From Deinococcus murrayi DSM 11303 (lineage in GTDB: Bacteria; Deinococcota; Deinococci; Deinococcales; Deinococcaceae): DNA of 64,000 bases. Of this stretch, positions 35,135-50,214 are shown one piece after another. The notes below the pieces were generated by a model. That model had not been told where the DNA came from, did no database searches, and worked only from the letters and a program-made list of their open reading frames with translations. The DNA lies in NCBI RefSeq assembly GCF_000482805.1, contig NZ_AXWT01000001.1:142966-206965 (forward strand), read 5' to 3'. The position numbers and the translations under genes were made by a program. The stretch's first letter is position 1, and each line of letters starts with the position of its first letter.

Positions 35135-38005
35135 ATGACCCTGCCTCTGCCGCCCCTGCCCCCCGACCTCGCCGCCGCGCCCACGGTAGTGGCGTTTGGC
35201 GAGGCGCTGGCCCGGTTTGCCTGCCAGACGGTGCGGGCGCACGGGGTGCAGGTGTGGGCGGTGACGGGTGGGGGCCTCGTGGTCGTGGGGGCCGAAGGCC
35301 GGGGCTTGGGCCTGTGTGACGGCACGCTGGCGGCGCGAGCACTCGCGACGGGTGAGCGGCAGGAGGAGGGGATGCTGCTCGCCCTGCCCTTTGGGGGCGG
35401 CGTGCTGGAGTTCGTGGGGGCGGAGGGCACGGGCGTAGCGGCGCTCGCCGGACTCACGCCGCTCCTGACGCTCGCGCTGGAGGGGGTGCAAGCCCGCGAG
35501 ACGCGGCGGGGGCGGGGCCGGGTGGCGGAGACAGTCGAGCAGCTGGTGCGGCGGCTGGGGGGCAGCCTCGACCTCGCGGAGGTGCTGACGGCCACCGCCG
35601 AGAGTGCCGCGCTCTCGCTGGGCTTCGGGCGGGCGTTCGTGGCCCTGTTCAGCGAGGTGCAGGAGGGTCGGGCGCGGACGGGCGAGGTCTTTTCGTACGG
35701 CTTCGACTCGGCCTTCACGGGCGGGGTGGGCGTAGGCCCCGTCTCCTTTGGGCGTTTGGTCGAGCGCGGCGAGGTCATCGTGTACGACCGCAGCCGGGAC
35801 GCCGCCTCCCCCCTGGCGGCGGGCCTGGCCGAACTCGACCCCGAAGTGGCCCTTATCGCTCCGCTCAGGGCGCGGGGGCGTCCGCTGGGGCTGCTGTACG
35901 TGGACAGCCGCTCGGCGGGGGTCCGTGTCTCGGAAGACGATACCTGGCTGGTGCTCGCGCTCGCCGAGCAAGCCAGCCTCGCCATCGACAATGCCCGGCT
36001 CTACGGCACCGAGACGCGCAAACGCGAGGCCGCTGAAGCGCTGCGGGAAGCGGGGGCAGCGCTCGCCGGCAGCCTGCACCTGCCCGACACCCTCTCCAGG
36101 GTGCTGGAGCGGGCCACCCTCCTCTTTGGAGCGGACGCGGCGGGCGTCTACGAGCTGCACCCCGACGGACGCACCCTCTCCATCCGGGCGGCGCTGGGGC
36201 TGCCCGACGAGTACGTGCTGCGGGCACGGGCCAAGGTGGGGGGCGGGGTCACTGGGCGAGCGGCGCAGCGCCGCGAGATGGTGGCCGCCCGCGACCTCCC
36301 CGCCGAGGGCTACGGGGGCAGCAGCCGCTACGCACGGGCCTTGCTCGCACGGGGCGAATACCCCTACCGGGGGGTGGTCAGCCTGCCGCTGGGCACCCGC
36401 TCCGGCGTGTTCGGGGTGCTCACCCTCTACTGGACGGCCCCCTTGCCCCTCGGTACCGACGACCTCGCCCTCGCGGAGGTCTTTGCGGGGCAGGCTTCCC
36501 TCGCCATCGAGAACGCCCGGCTGTACGAAGAAGAGCTGCGGCGCGAACGCGAAGCCGCCGTCTTGCTCAATGTGGGCCGCTTGCTGGGCGAGGACCAGAG
36601 TGACCGCGCCCTGGCGGAGGCCGTGCGGCTGGCGACCCTGGCGCTGGGGGCGGGCCGGGGACTCCTCGCGCTGATGGGAGAAGGCGGCGGGGTAGAGCGC
36701 TGCGCGACCTACAACCTGCACCCGCCGGGCGAGGCCGACCTCGCCTCGCTCGCGGGACAACTGGGCCGGGGACCGCGCCCGCTGACCCGGCGGCACGCCC
36801 TTCCCGTCGCGGGCAGCGCCCTGATTGTGCCGCTGCGGGGGGGCGGCGAGGGCGAGGAGCTGCTGGGCTTTCTCTATGCCGATGACCCCAGCACCCAGCC
36901 GCCGAGTGACCGGGTGCTGGCCCTCGCGCGCAGCGTTGCCGACCAGATGGCCCTGACGCTGACCCGCGAGCGGCTGCTCTCGGCGCTCGCACGGGAGGAA
37001 GCCCGCTACCGTCAACTCGCAGAGGGAGCGCATGACCTGATTCTCAGCGCGGACGGGACGGGGGTCATCACCTACGCCAACCCCGCCGCCGTGCGGTTGC
37101 TGGGGCCGCTCGTGGGCGCGAGCCTGCTGACCCTCCCCGCGCCGGGGTCGCGGCCCGCCCTGCAAGCCGCTTGGGAAGCCGCGCTGGGCGGGGCCGCCGG
37201 GGGCCGCGCCGAGCTTGAGGTGGGGCCGTACCGCCTGGAGGTGCGCCTGAGTGCCGTGAGCGGGCCAGCGGGGGGCATGCTGGCGGTCGCCCGCGACCTT
37301 TCCGAACTCCAAACCCTGGCCGCCGAGATTCAGCGCCGGGGCCGGGCGCTGGAGGCCGCGACGAGCCGCCAAACCGAGCTGCGGACCTATCTGTCCCTCT
37401 TTACCCAGGCTCAGGAAGAAGAACGCCGCCGCATCAGCCGCGAGCTGCACGACGACACTGCGCAGGTGCTCGTCGCGACCTCGCGCCGGGTCGCCCGCCT
37501 CGCCCGCGAGTTGGAGGGGCCGGGGCGCGAGCGGGCGCAGGACATCTTGGAGGACCTGAACGCGGCCATCGAAAGCGTGCGCCGCTTTGCCCGCAACCTC
37601 CGCCCCAGCGTCCTGGACGACCTCGGCCTCTTGCCCGCGCTGGAATGGCTGGCGGGGCAAGCCACCACCGAGACCCGGCTGGAAGTCAGCGGCCAGGAGC
37701 GCCGCCTGGCTCCCGCCCTCGAACTCACCGTGTTCCGGTTGGTTCAAGAAGCCCTCACCAACGTGGACAAGCACGCAGGTGCCCGCAGCGCCGCCATCCG
37801 GGTGGCCTACGCCCCCGATGGGGTGTGCGTGACCGTCCGGGACGATGGCCAGGGCTTTACCCCCCAGCAGGCCCACGCCCGCGCCCAAGCCGGGCACCTC
37901 GGCCTTATCGGGCTGCGCGAGCGGGTGGCCCTCGCGGGGGGCGAGCTGACGCTGGAGAGCGGACCGGGGCGGGGCACCGCCGTGGTGTTTACCCTACCGG
38001 GATAG
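35135..38005 (+). CDS. Cytoplasmic sensor histidine kinase with multiple GAF domains and PAS
   Basis: 956 residues, no membrane segment. After a divergent N-terminal region (1-130) I see GAF modules at about 150-290 ([20 protein letters not shown]), 310-465 ([21 protein letters not shown]) and 480-625, then a PAS domain (about 630-745; [20 protein letters not shown]), a coiled coil, a HisKA_3 dimerisation domain with the phospho-histidine in [15 protein letters not shown] and an HATPase domain ([28 protein letters not shown]). Stimuli are probably small ligands or redox/light signals inside the cell. Partner is the preceding LuxR-type regulator. Confidence 0.92.
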   Translation: MTLPLPPLPPDLAAAPTVVAFGEALARFACQTVRAHGVQVWAVTGGGLVVVGAEGRGLGLCDGTLAARALATGERQEEGMLLALPFGGGVLEFVGAEGTGVAALAGLTPLLTLALEGVQARETRRGRGRVAETVEQLVRRLGGSLDLAEVLTATAESAALSLGFGRAFVALFSEVQEGRARTGEVFSYGFDSAFTGGVGVGPVSFGRLVERGEVIVYDRSRDAASPLAAGLAELDPEVALIAPLRARGRPLGLLYVDSRSAGVRVSEDDTWLVLALAEQASLAIDNARLYGTETRKREAAEALREAGAALAGSLHLPDTLSRVLERATLLFGADAAGVYELHPDGRTLSIRAALGLPDEYVLRARAKVGGGVTGRAAQRREMVAARDLPAEGYGGSSRYARALLARGEYPYRGVVSLPLGTRSGVFGVLTLYWTAPLPLGTDDLALAEVFAGQASLAIENARLYEEELRREREAAVLLNVGRLLGEDQSDRALAEAVRLATLALGAGRGLLALMGEGGGVERCATYNLHPPGEADLASLAGQLGRGPRPLTRRHALPVAGSALIVPLRGGGEGEELLGFLYADDPSTQPPSDRVLALARSVADQMALTLTRERLLSALAREEARYRQLAEGAHDLILSADGTGVITYANPAAVRLLGPLVGASLLTLPAPGSRPALQAAWEAALGGAAGGRAELEVGPYRLEVRLSAVSGPAGGMLAVARDLSELQTLAAEIQRRGRALEAATSRQTELRTYLSLFTQAQEEERRRISRELHDDTAQVLVATSRRVARLARELEGPGRERAQDILEDLNAAIESVRRFARNLRPSVLDDLGLLPALEWLAGQATTETRLEVSGQERRLAPALELTVFRLVQEALTNVDKHAGARSAAIRVAYAPDGVCVTVRDDGQGFTPQQAHARAQAGHLGLIGLRERVALAGGELTLESGPGRGTAVVFTLPG

Positions 38006-38013
38006 GAGTTGCT

Positions 38014-38523
38014 CTAGAACTCGACGGTCTCGTTGGTGCCCAGGTCGGTCGCGGGCTTGCCGGTCACGGCGGCGCGGGCCATCTGCAAGAAGTTCTTGAG
38101 CTTGCCGTCGCTGCCCCAGTACTCGCCACCCTGCGCTTCAATCTTGATGAGCTGAACGTTGGGGTCGTCCATGCCCCCAGGAAAGTAAGCCTTGTAAAAG
38201 TCGCTCCACAGCTCTTCGAGCTTGGCGCGGTCCTCGACGAGCTGCGCCGCGCCGCTGATGCTGACGTAGTTCCCGCCGCTGTGGTCCGCGTAGCTGACGT
38301 TGACGTGGGGCCGGACCCGCATGCTCTGGACCTGCGCGGTGTCCTTGCCGCCGATGAACCACACGTCGCCGTCAAACTCGGTCTGCTGGGTGGTCATGGG
38401 ATGGGCCTGGAGGTGGCCATCTTCTGCCTGCACCGTCAGCATGGCGAACTTGACGTTCTTCATGACGGCGGCCATCGCCTTGATGGTTTCCTCGCGGGTG
38501 GGGTGCTCGTGGTTCTGGCTCAT
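38014..38523 (-). CDS. Pyridoxamine 5'-phosphate oxidase-like, general stress protein 26 family
   Basis: 169 residues, split beta-barrel flavin-binding fold. ETIKAMAAVMKNVKFAMLTV, HPMTTQQTEFDGDVWFIGG and VNVSYADHSGGNYVSISG are characteristic of the general stress protein 26 group, which binds flavin; true pyridoxamine oxidase activity is unlikely at this length. AAGGTG precedes the ATG by 6 bases. It is convergent with the histidine kinase gene (8-base gap) and follows the MFS gene on the same strand. Confidence 0.85.
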   Translation of the reverse strand: MSQNHEHPTREETIKAMAAVMKNVKFAMLTVQAEDGHLQAHPMTTQQTEFDGDVWFIGGKDTAQVQSMRVRPHVNVSYADHSGGNYVSISGAAQLVEDRAKLEELWSDFYKAYFPGGMDDPNVQLIKIEAQGGEYWGSDGKLKNFLQMARAAVTGKPATDLGTNETVEF

Positions 38524-38588
38524 GGGGGCACCTTGCCACACCCTCCGCGCCGCCCTATGGGGGCATCCGCACCGTCTCAAGGTTGGGT

Positions 38589-39857
<1,269 letters not shown>

Positions 39858-39947
39858 GTGCGCCGAGTATAGGGCGGGTCTTTACCTGCCATTTACCCGC
39901 CTTTCGGGGTGTGTGACGAACAGCAGTCGCGGCGCGGGGCAGCGCGG

Positions 39948-39953
39948 CAGACT
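39948..39953 (+). promoter_or_regulatory. -10-like element CAGACT, leaderless start
   Basis: CAGACT ends 6 bases before the ATG at 39960; it departs from TANNNT at the first base. Confidence 0.35.
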
Positions 39954-39959
39954 GCCCGC

Positions 39960-40262
39960 ATGACCTCTCCCGTGAACCTCGAAGAAGCCCTCGCCGCTTT
40001 CCGCACCGCCTTTACCTACGAGCATCCCGAAGGCATCCAGGTCACTCCCCAGGTGCACGAGAACGAACTACGTGTGGAGGTGCGGCACCAGGACGTGAGT
40101 ACCCTGCGTGGCTTCGACGTGGTGGCCCAGCCGCTAGAGACTGAAGAGCGCGACGCCGGGCAACTCGGCGAGGACATCGCCCGCGTCGTCGAGCAGGAAC
40201 TGATGTACGGCCAACTCCCCGCTGTGGGCGAGGATGGGGCTTTTCGCCGCATTGTCGTTTGA
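39960..40262 (+). CDS. Small conserved hypothetical protein
   Basis: 100 residues, soluble and acidic, no cysteines or signal. Not recognised. It contains TYEHPEGIQVTPQVHENELRV and DIARVVEQELMYGQL. Supported as real by codon composition, a leaderless-type start and a hairpin downstream. Diverges from the MFS gene. Confidence 0.6.
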   Translation: MTSPVNLEEALAAFRTAFTYEHPEGIQVTPQVHENELRVEVRHQDVSTLRGFDVVAQPLETEERDAGQLGEDIARVVEQELMYGQLPAVGEDGAFRRIVV

Positions 40263-40290
40263 CCCGACCCGCTGAGAAGGGTGAGGAAGA

Positions 40291-40318
40291 GCTGGCCTCC
40301 GCCGGCCAGCGGCTTTCT
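40291..40318 (+). terminator. Terminator-like hairpin between the small gene and guaB
   Basis: GCTGGCC (40291-40297) pairs with GGCCAGC (40304-40310) around 6 bases, followed by GGCTTTCT. It lies between convergent genes. Confidence 0.5.
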
Positions 40319-40328
40319 AAGCGAAACG

Positions 40329-43196
<2,868 letters not shown>

Positions 43197-43208
43197 AAAG
43201 AGAAGGAG

Positions 43209-43231
43209 GCCCGCCCCGTGCGGGCTTTTTT
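43209..43231 (+). terminator. Rho-independent terminator of tRNA-Ala
   Basis: GCCCGC and GCGGGC around loop CCCGT, then six T. Confidence 0.85.
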
Positions 43232-43237
43232 CTTGTT

Positions 43238-43275
43238 CACCTCCACCCCCACCCGTGCGAGTGGGGGTGGAGGTG
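43238..43275. repeat. Perfect 15-base inverted repeat between tRNA-Ala and the PQQ-propeller gene
   Basis: Arm CACCTCCACCCCCAC (43238-43252), 8-base loop, arm GTGGGGGTGGAGGTG (43261-43275). It ends 10 bases from the stop of the minus-strand gene. There is no T tract on either side, so it is a transcript-end stabiliser or attenuating hairpin rather than a classic terminator. Confidence 0.75.
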
Positions 43276-43285
43276 TGGGTCTGTA

Positions 43286-44905
43286 TCAGCGCCGCACCAC
43301 CGCTGGGTATTCCGGCTCCTGACGCAGGGGCGCGAGGGCTGCCACCTGGAGGGGCAGGGTGAGGAGGCGCTCGCCCTGGCGCAGCTCCAGGCCCGCGCCC
43401 GCGAGCCGCAGGGTCACGCCCGGCAGGGTCTTCAGGGCCGCGAGGGGGACATAGGCGGTGCGGCCCGCGAACTGCACGGGGAGGGTGCGCGGGGTGGCCC
43501 CGGCCCCGGAGAAGACGAGCGTCACCGTGCGCGGGGTGAGCACCTGCACCCGCGCTCCCAGCGCCGCCGTGAGGTCGCTCAGGGGCAGGGCCACCTGCCC
43601 CCCCACGACTCTGGCCCCGCGCCCGGCAGCCTCGGCGGCGGCCTGCGGCGTGCGGGTGGGGGCGAGCGGGGGCGTCACCGGGCGAGTGGGGGCCGGAGCC
43701 GGGGCGGCGGGCGCAGGCTGAGTGGGGGCCGCCGTATTCGGGCGGGTCGCCGGAAGCGCGGCCAGCGCCGCCCGCTTGGCAGCGGTGCGGGCGGCAGCCT
43801 CCTGCGGGGTGAGCACCCGGCCCCACCCGGCAGGCACGTTGCGGAAACTCGTCCACGGACCGTCGGCGAGGGGAGCCTGCCGCTCCACGGCGCTCAGGCC
43901 GCCGCCCTCGGTGGAGAAATACAGCACTCCCCGGTCACTCACGGCGACGGACGTGTCGATTTTCTTGCCCGTCTTGAGGGTCCAGCGGGCCTGTCCGTTC
44001 GGCCCGATGGCATGAACGGTCCCCGCCAGGTCCGGCACCACGATGCTGCCGTCGGCGAGTTCTGCTGCTGCCGCCGCGACCGGAGCGCCCGCTGCATAGA
44101 CCCACGCGTCCTCCCCCGCCGTGTTGACGGCGTAGACCTTGCCGTCATAGCTCCCCACGACGACCAGGTCCCCGCTCGTGACGATGGGGCTGGCATTGAT
44201 GAAAAGGGCTGTCTGCCGGGTCCAGCGCAACTTCCCGGCGGGATCCAGAGAATAAAGCTTGCGGTCGCTGGAGCCGAAATACACGTTGCCCTGACGGTCG
44301 ATGGCCGGGCTGCTAAAGACGAGCGACCCGGCTCCAAAGGTCCACTTGAGCCGACCGCCGGGGGTCAGCGCGTACAGGCGGTTGTTGTGCGCACCGAAAT
44401 AGATGGTGCCGTCGAGCGCGACCGCCGGGCTGCTAAAGACGGGTGCCCCCACCTTGAAGGTCCACAGCACTTGGCCGCCCGGTCCCAGCGCGTACACCGT
44501 GCCGCTCGCCGTCGCCGCAATCAGGCTGCCGTCGGCCCGCAGGGCGGGGGTGGCAAAGATGTCCCCGTCGAGCCGGGTGCGCCACAGTTGCTTGCCCGAA
44601 GGGTCGGCCGCGTAGATATGGTCATCGTAGGAGGCGGCAATCACCGTGCCCTGAGGCGTCACGACCGGGCTGGCCCGCCCGATGTCCCCGACCGGGAGGT
44701 TCCAGCGTTCGACCCCCCGCGCGTCGGTGCGGTGCAGGCGGTTGTCGGACCCGATGAAGTAGAGGTCCCCGTCGTCGCCCACCGAGAGGCTGGACAACAC
44801 CTTGAGGTCTTTGAACCAGGTGACCGTGGGGGCGGCGATAGACGGGGCCTGCGCCAAGGCGGACGCGCCCAGCAGGGCAAGTGAGAGAGAGAGCGCTTTT
44901 CTCAT
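43286..44905 (-). CDS. Secreted PQQ-repeat beta-propeller protein with C-terminal stalk-like domain
   Basis: 539 residues. A signal peptide (cleavage near ASALAQA) precedes a seven-to-eight-bladed propeller made of repeats such as GTVIAASYDDHIYAADPSGKQLW and GTIYFGAHNNRLYALTPGG (about 25-345). A Pro/Ala/Thr-rich linker (about 385-425) leads to a domain resembling the copper-amine-oxidase N-terminal/stalk module (VALPLSDLTAALGARVQVL, AYVPLAALKTL). It resembles BamB-type scaffolds more than PQQ enzymes, because no catalytic residues of alcohol dehydrogenases are seen. AAGGAG lies 11 bases before the ATG. Confidence 0.85.
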   Translation of the reverse strand: MRKALSLSLALLGASALAQAPSIAAPTVTWFKDLKVLSSLSVGDDGDLYFIGSDNRLHRTDARGVERWNLPVGDIGRASPVVTPQGTVIAASYDDHIYAADPSGKQLWRTRLDGDIFATPALRADGSLIAATASGTVYALGPGGQVLWTFKVGAPVFSSPAVALDGTIYFGAHNNRLYALTPGGRLKWTFGAGSLVFSSPAIDRQGNVYFGSSDRKLYSLDPAGKLRWTRQTALFINASPIVTSGDLVVVGSYDGKVYAVNTAGEDAWVYAAGAPVAAAAAELADGSIVVPDLAGTVHAIGPNGQARWTLKTGKKIDTSVAVSDRGVLYFSTEGGGLSAVERQAPLADGPWTSFRNVPAGWGRVLTPQEAAARTAAKRAALAALPATRPNTAAPTQPAPAAPAPAPTRPVTPPLAPTRTPQAAAEAAGRGARVVGGQVALPLSDLTAALGARVQVLTPRTVTLVFSGAGATPRTLPVQFAGRTAYVPLAALKTLPGVTLRLAGAGLELRQGERLLTLPLQVAALAPLRQEPEYPAVVRR

Positions 44906-44991
44906 GTGAAGGTAAGCTCCTTTACACTCCCTTTACAGGGTGGTTTGTCGGATGGACGCTCGCCAAGGTAGCGTCTTAAGATGCTCTCGCT

Positions 44992-45525
44992 ATGAAAAAG
45001 ATTCTCATGCTGACCGCGTTCGCCCTGGCGGGGCTGGCCGCCGCTCAGGACACCACCACCACCGAAACGCAGCAAACCGAGACGACGGAAACGACCACGG
45101 TGGAGACCACCACGGCCCCCGTCGGTCCTGCTGCCCTCAGCGCCGAAGAGAACTTCGCCCGCGCTCAGGAATACGCGGTGCAGGCGGACGTGGCTTACCC
45201 CCTCCCCTTCTACGACCGCACCCTGTGGAAGGCCGCCGTGGACCACGCCTTCTACGCCGCGCAGCAAGAACCCTCCAACCGCGACTACCAGGCCTACCTC
45301 GCGCAGCTCTACACCAAGACCCAGTGGTGGATTAACGCCTACAACGCCTGGCTCCGTCTCGGCAACCTCAACGAGACTGAGCGCCAGCTCGCCAGCCTGA
45401 GCGCCGCCAAGCTCGCCTACATCGCCCTGCAACGTGGCGACCGCGCCGCCGCCCGCACCTACGTCGACCAGGGCCTGAGCTGGGCCGACAGCGCCAGCCT
45501 CCGCGCCATCCAAAGCCGCCTGTAA
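44992..45525 (+). CDS. Secreted hypothetical protein with TPR-like helices
   Basis: 177 residues. Signal peptide (MKKILMLTAFALAGLAAAQ), then a Thr/Glu-rich low-complexity stretch (about 20-42) and a helical region (about 48-177) with AEENFARAQEYAVQADVAYP and LASLSAAKLAYIALQRGDRAAARTYVDQG, like degenerate tetratricopeptide repeats. Divergent from the PQQ-propeller gene, so both envelope proteins may share regulation across the 86-base gap. Biased codon use suggests strong expression. Function unknown. Confidence 0.7.
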   Translation: MKKILMLTAFALAGLAAAQDTTTTETQQTETTETTTVETTTAPVGPAALSAEENFARAQEYAVQADVAYPLPFYDRTLWKAAVDHAFYAAQQEPSNRDYQAYLAQLYTKTQWWINAYNAWLRLGNLNETERQLASLSAAKLAYIALQRGDRAAARTYVDQGLSWADSASLRAIQSRL

Positions 45526-45544
45526 TCCGGCGCGTCACTCCGGT

Positions 45545-45578
45545 ACGCCCCCCTCCTGGCGGGGGGCGTGCTTGTTGT
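45545..45578 (+). terminator. Terminator hairpin
   Basis: ACGCCCCCC (45545-45553) pairs with GGGGGGCGT (45561-45569) around 7 bases; followed by GCTTGTTGTT. Confidence 0.65.
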
Positions 45579-45598
45579 TCCCCGCCCCGGTGCCGCCC

Positions 45599-45604
45599 TA
45601 GACT
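45599..45604 (+). promoter_or_regulatory. -10 element TAGACT, leaderless start
   Basis: TAGACT ends 6 bases before the ATG at 45611. Confidence 0.6.
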
Positions 45605-45610
45605 GTCCCC

Positions 45611-46075
45611 ATGCGCGTGCTCGCCCTGTCCGATACCCACGGCCTGCTGAGGCCGGAGGTGCTCAGGCTCGCGGCGCAGGCAGATGCCGTGCTGCATGCG
45701 GGAGACGTAGGGCGGCCAGAGGTGTTGGAGGCGCTGCACGAGGCTTGCCCCGGCCCGGTCCATGCCGTGCGTGGCAATGTGGACCGCTCACCGCCCCTTG
45801 CGGACCTCCCGAAGACGGCGCTGCTGGAACTCGGCGGCGTCTGGGTATACCTGCTCCATGACCTCGCGGCCCTCGACCTCTCGCCCGGCGCGGCAGGGGT
45901 CCAGGTGGTGGTGTCCGGACACACCCACCAGCCCCGTGCCGAAGAGCGGGAGGGGGTGCTGTACCTCAATCCGGGGTCAGTGGGACCGCGGCGCTTTCGG
46001 TTGCCCATGGCCTGCGCGTGGCTGCACCTGGAAGGGGGCGGCGCACGAGCAGAACCCCTGGTGCTGCCCCCCTGA
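45611..46075 (+). CDS. YfcE/MJ0936-type metallophosphoesterase
   Basis: 154 residues, the compact calcineurin-like phosphoesterase group. Metal-binding motifs are SDTHG (7-11), HAGDVG (about 29-34), RGNVD (about 54-58, GNxD variant), a single His in LLHDL and SGHTHQP (about 102-108). Substrate likely a small phosphodiester; not assigned. The downstream metallo-hydrolase gene starts after 31 bases with its own -10 element. Confidence 0.9.
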   Translation: MRVLALSDTHGLLRPEVLRLAAQADAVLHAGDVGRPEVLEALHEACPGPVHAVRGNVDRSPPLADLPKTALLELGGVWVYLLHDLAALDLSPGAAGVQVVVSGHTHQPRAEEREGVLYLNPGSVGPRRFRLPMACAWLHLEGGGARAEPLVLPP

Positions 46076-46093
46076 ACCACCCGGCGCGGGTGC

Positions 46094-46099
46094 TAGCCT
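46094..46099 (+). promoter_or_regulatory. -10 element TAGCCT, leaderless start
   Basis: TAGCCT ends 7 bases before the ATG at 46107. Confidence 0.55.
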
Positions 46100-46106
46100 G
46101 CCCCCT

Positions 46107-47087
<981 letters not shown>

Positions 47088-47090
47088 CGG

Positions 47091-47121
47091 TGCTCAGCGG
47101 CAGACGCCCGCGCTGAGGCTG
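47091..47121. repeat. Dispersed repeat fragment with inverted repeat
   Basis: CTCAGCG (47093-47099) pairs with CGCTGAG (47111-47117); vocabulary like the other small repeats. It lies directly after the hydrolase stop codon. Confidence 0.4.
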
Positions 47122-47191
47122 AAGCGGAGCCGCCGCCCCAAGCCCCGCTGGGGGCCTCACGCCGCCACGGTTGGCCCCCGGCCCCCGGCTC

Positions 47192-47197
47192 TATACT
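47192..47197 (+). promoter_or_regulatory. -10 element TATACT, leaderless start
   Basis: TATACT ends 7 bases before the ATG at 47205. Confidence 0.6.
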
Positions 47198-47204
47198 CGC
47201 GCCC

Positions 47205-47657
47205 ATGACGGCCCCGGAACTTCAGCGCATCATGCGGGCACTCTCGGACAGCGGGCTGACGGTCGAGGCCATCGAGGACGGTGCTCTGGTGCAGCACGGC
47301 GAGAGCCGGGTGGCCCTCTTTGCGGAGGCGGACCCTCAGGGCGGCGTGATGGTGCGCCTGCACCTCGACCTCGACCTGTACGTCGAAGAAGACTCGCTCG
47401 CAGACATCCTGATGGGCATGAACCTGATGAACCAGGGCCTCGACTACGGGGCACTCATCCTCGACCCGGTCGACGAGGAGGACCCGGCGGGGGATGCGCC
47501 CCTCACCTTCGCCGTGTTGGGCCGCGCCGTGCTGTGGCTGCGCGACCTCGGCCCCGATGAGCTGGCGCGGCTGCGCGAGCACCTGCGCCGCTTCGAGGCC
47601 GAAGTGACCGGAGCGGTCGAGCGCACCCTGCACGGGAGTGGCGGCCTGCGAGCGTAA
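47205..47657 (+). CDS. YbjN-domain-like protein
   Basis: 150 residues, soluble. The alternating pattern IMRALSDSGLTVEAIEDGAL, RLHLDLDLYVEEDSLADILMGMN and ALILDPVDEEDPA resembles the YbjN/type III chaperone-like fold (alpha-beta sandwich). Role unknown; in other bacteria YbjN has been linked to stress and motility. Followed by a perfect 9-base inverted repeat (GGCCAGCGC at 47713-47721 with GCGCTGGCC at 47734-47742) that may end transcription. Confidence 0.65.
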   Translation: MTAPELQRIMRALSDSGLTVEAIEDGALVQHGESRVALFAEADPQGGVMVRLHLDLDLYVEEDSLADILMGMNLMNQGLDYGALILDPVDEEDPAGDAPLTFAVLGRAVLWLRDLGPDELARLREHLRRFEAEVTGAVERTLHGSGGLRA

Positions 47658-47877
47658 GGTCAGCCCCCTGGCCAGAGACTGGGGATGTCGCGGCCCCGGT
47701 CTTGCTCATTGCGGCCAGCGCCCGCTCTTCCCAGCGCTGGCCCTCACCTGGGCCGCCCCACACAGTCTGGTTCCCTCCACCTGAGATACACTTGTCCCGC
47801 AACTTTCTCGTGTTGGCACCGTGTTCGGACGCCCACCCTCTGAGCCGGGCGGTCTGCCCGTGCAGCCGGAGGAAGTG

Positions 47878-48303
47878 ATGCCCAACCGTTCTTTCTCATC
47901 TCGCCAGCCCCAGCCCGCGCACTTCACCCTGCTCAGCCAAAACCGGGTGTACGGCATCTTTACGTCTCTGGAAGACGTGCGGCAGTGCACCTCGCGGCTG
48001 CTGGCCCTCGGCCTCAAAGACCAGGCCGTGCAAATCATCATGGGAGACGAGGGGTACCGCGCCATCGATGCCGAGGGCCACGGCCTATGGCGACGCTTCT
48101 TGCGCCTGATGCAGGGGTTGACCGACGAGGGCAGCCACATCGGGCAGTACGCCCGCGCCCTGGGCAACGGCGACATCGTGCTGAGTGTGGACCTTGCCCA
48201 TGCCGGGGTCAGCGTCGCGGCAGTCGCCCAGGCCTTCCGCGACAGCCACGCCCACTTTGTGAACCACTACGGCCCCTGGGTGGTCGAGCCGCTCGAGGCT
48301 TGA
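47878..48303 (+). CDS. Conserved hypothetical protein
   Basis: 141 residues from the ATG at 47878, which follows GGAGG by about 5 bases; a GTG at 47821 is in frame but lacks a site. The protein begins with a short Ser/Gln-rich tail, then VYGIFTSLEDVRQCTSRLLALGLKDQAVQIIMGDEGY, reminiscent of the small stress-protein alpha/beta domain seen in the other GSP17M-like proteins here, and VSVAAVAQAFRDSHAHFVNHYG. No membrane segment. Function unknown. Confidence 0.6.
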   Translation: MPNRSFSSRQPQPAHFTLLSQNRVYGIFTSLEDVRQCTSRLLALGLKDQAVQIIMGDEGYRAIDAEGHGLWRRFLRLMQGLTDEGSHIGQYARALGNGDIVLSVDLAHAGVSVAAVAQAFRDSHAHFVNHYGPWVVEPLEA

Positions 48304-48388
48304 GGCGACCGCCGCAGCCACAGCACCAGGGGGCGGGGGGCGGAACCCCGCCGGCCCGGCCCCCACCCGAATGTTGGGTTAATGACGT

Positions 48389-49531
<1,143 letters not shown>

Positions 49532-49620
49532 GGTGCGCTCACCATAGCACCCCCCCCCCGCTTCTGGCCCCCGCCCCGCGCGGTTCCCGTCCGGGTGACA
49601 AGGCCAGTGCCCCGGCCCCC

Positions 49621-49626
49621 TACAAT
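49621..49626 (+). promoter_or_regulatory. -10 element TACAAT, leaderless start of tsaB
   Basis: TACAAT ends 7 bases before the ATG at 49634. The hexamer overlaps an upstream ATG (49625), which favours the downstream start. Confidence 0.6.
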
Positions 49627-49633
49627 GCCCGCC

Positions 49634-50200
49634 ATGTCGGTGCCCCCTGCCCCCCACCCCGTGACCCTGGCCCTCGATACCGCCACCCCCTTTCTGGCCC
49701 TGGCGCTGGCCTGGCCCGGCGGCGAGCGAACCTGGCGCGAGGAGGTCGGTCGGGCGCACGCCGAGCGGCTGGCAGGAGCCACGGCAGAGCTGTTTGCGGC
49801 GGCGGGCCTCCCGTTCTGGGCAAGCACCGTCGTCATCGGCACCGGACCGGGGTCCTACACGGGCGTGCGCGTGGGCGCGAGCTACGCCCTCGGCCTGGGC
49901 CGGGTGTGGGGGGCGCGGGTGCTTGGCGTGCCCACCCTGGAAGGGCTGGCAGGCGGCCTAGAGGGCGAGGTCGCCGTGTCGCTGGACGCCCGACGGGAGA
50001 ACGTCTACGGCGCGGTCTATGAGGTGCGTGGCGGGGTCGTCCGCCGGGTCATTCACCCCCCGCACAAGGGCAGCCTCGCCGAGTTTGAGGCGCTCGCCGC
50101 CGGGCGTCCCCACCACCGCGACCCGGCCCCCGACGGCCTCGCCCTGCTGCGGGCGGGGCTGGACCACGGCCAGGAGGAGTGGGCGCTGGCGTATCTCTGA
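49634..50200 (+). CDS. tsaB: tRNA threonylcarbamoyladenosine synthesis protein TsaB
   Basis: 188 residues, ASKHA-fold partner of TsaD in making t6A37 of ANN-decoding tRNAs. The N-terminal LALDTATPFLALAL, GRAHAERLAG and the diagnostic GTGPGSYTGVRVGASYALGL are all present, with VSLDARRENVYGAVYE in the middle. It is shorter than the 230-residue E. coli protein through loss of C-terminal residues. Divergent from gltA and convergent with the FUN14 gene. Confidence 0.9.
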   Translation: MSVPPAPHPVTLALDTATPFLALALAWPGGERTWREEVGRAHAERLAGATAELFAAAGLPFWASTVVIGTGPGSYTGVRVGASYALGLGRVWGARVLGVPTLEGLAGGLEGEVAVSLDARRENVYGAVYEVRGGVVRRVIHPPHKGSLAEFEALAAGRPHHRDPAPDGLALLRAGLDHGQEEWALAYL

Positions 50201-50214
50201 GGGCAAAGCCCCCC

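Noticed and set aside
35078..37897. Very long open frame on the minus strand opposite the histidine kinase, and similar ones opposite pabB-pabA, the solute-binding protein and rpsA
   Set aside because: They are mirror images of GC-rich codon bias. The plus-strand frames have recognisable domains while the antisense frames are low-complexity Arg/Gly/His/Pro-rich.
45887..46106. Extending the metallo-hydrolase at 46107 upstream into the phosphoesterase gene
   Set aside because: The upstream frame is open only by composition; the -10 TAGCCT and conserved N-terminus support the start at 46107.
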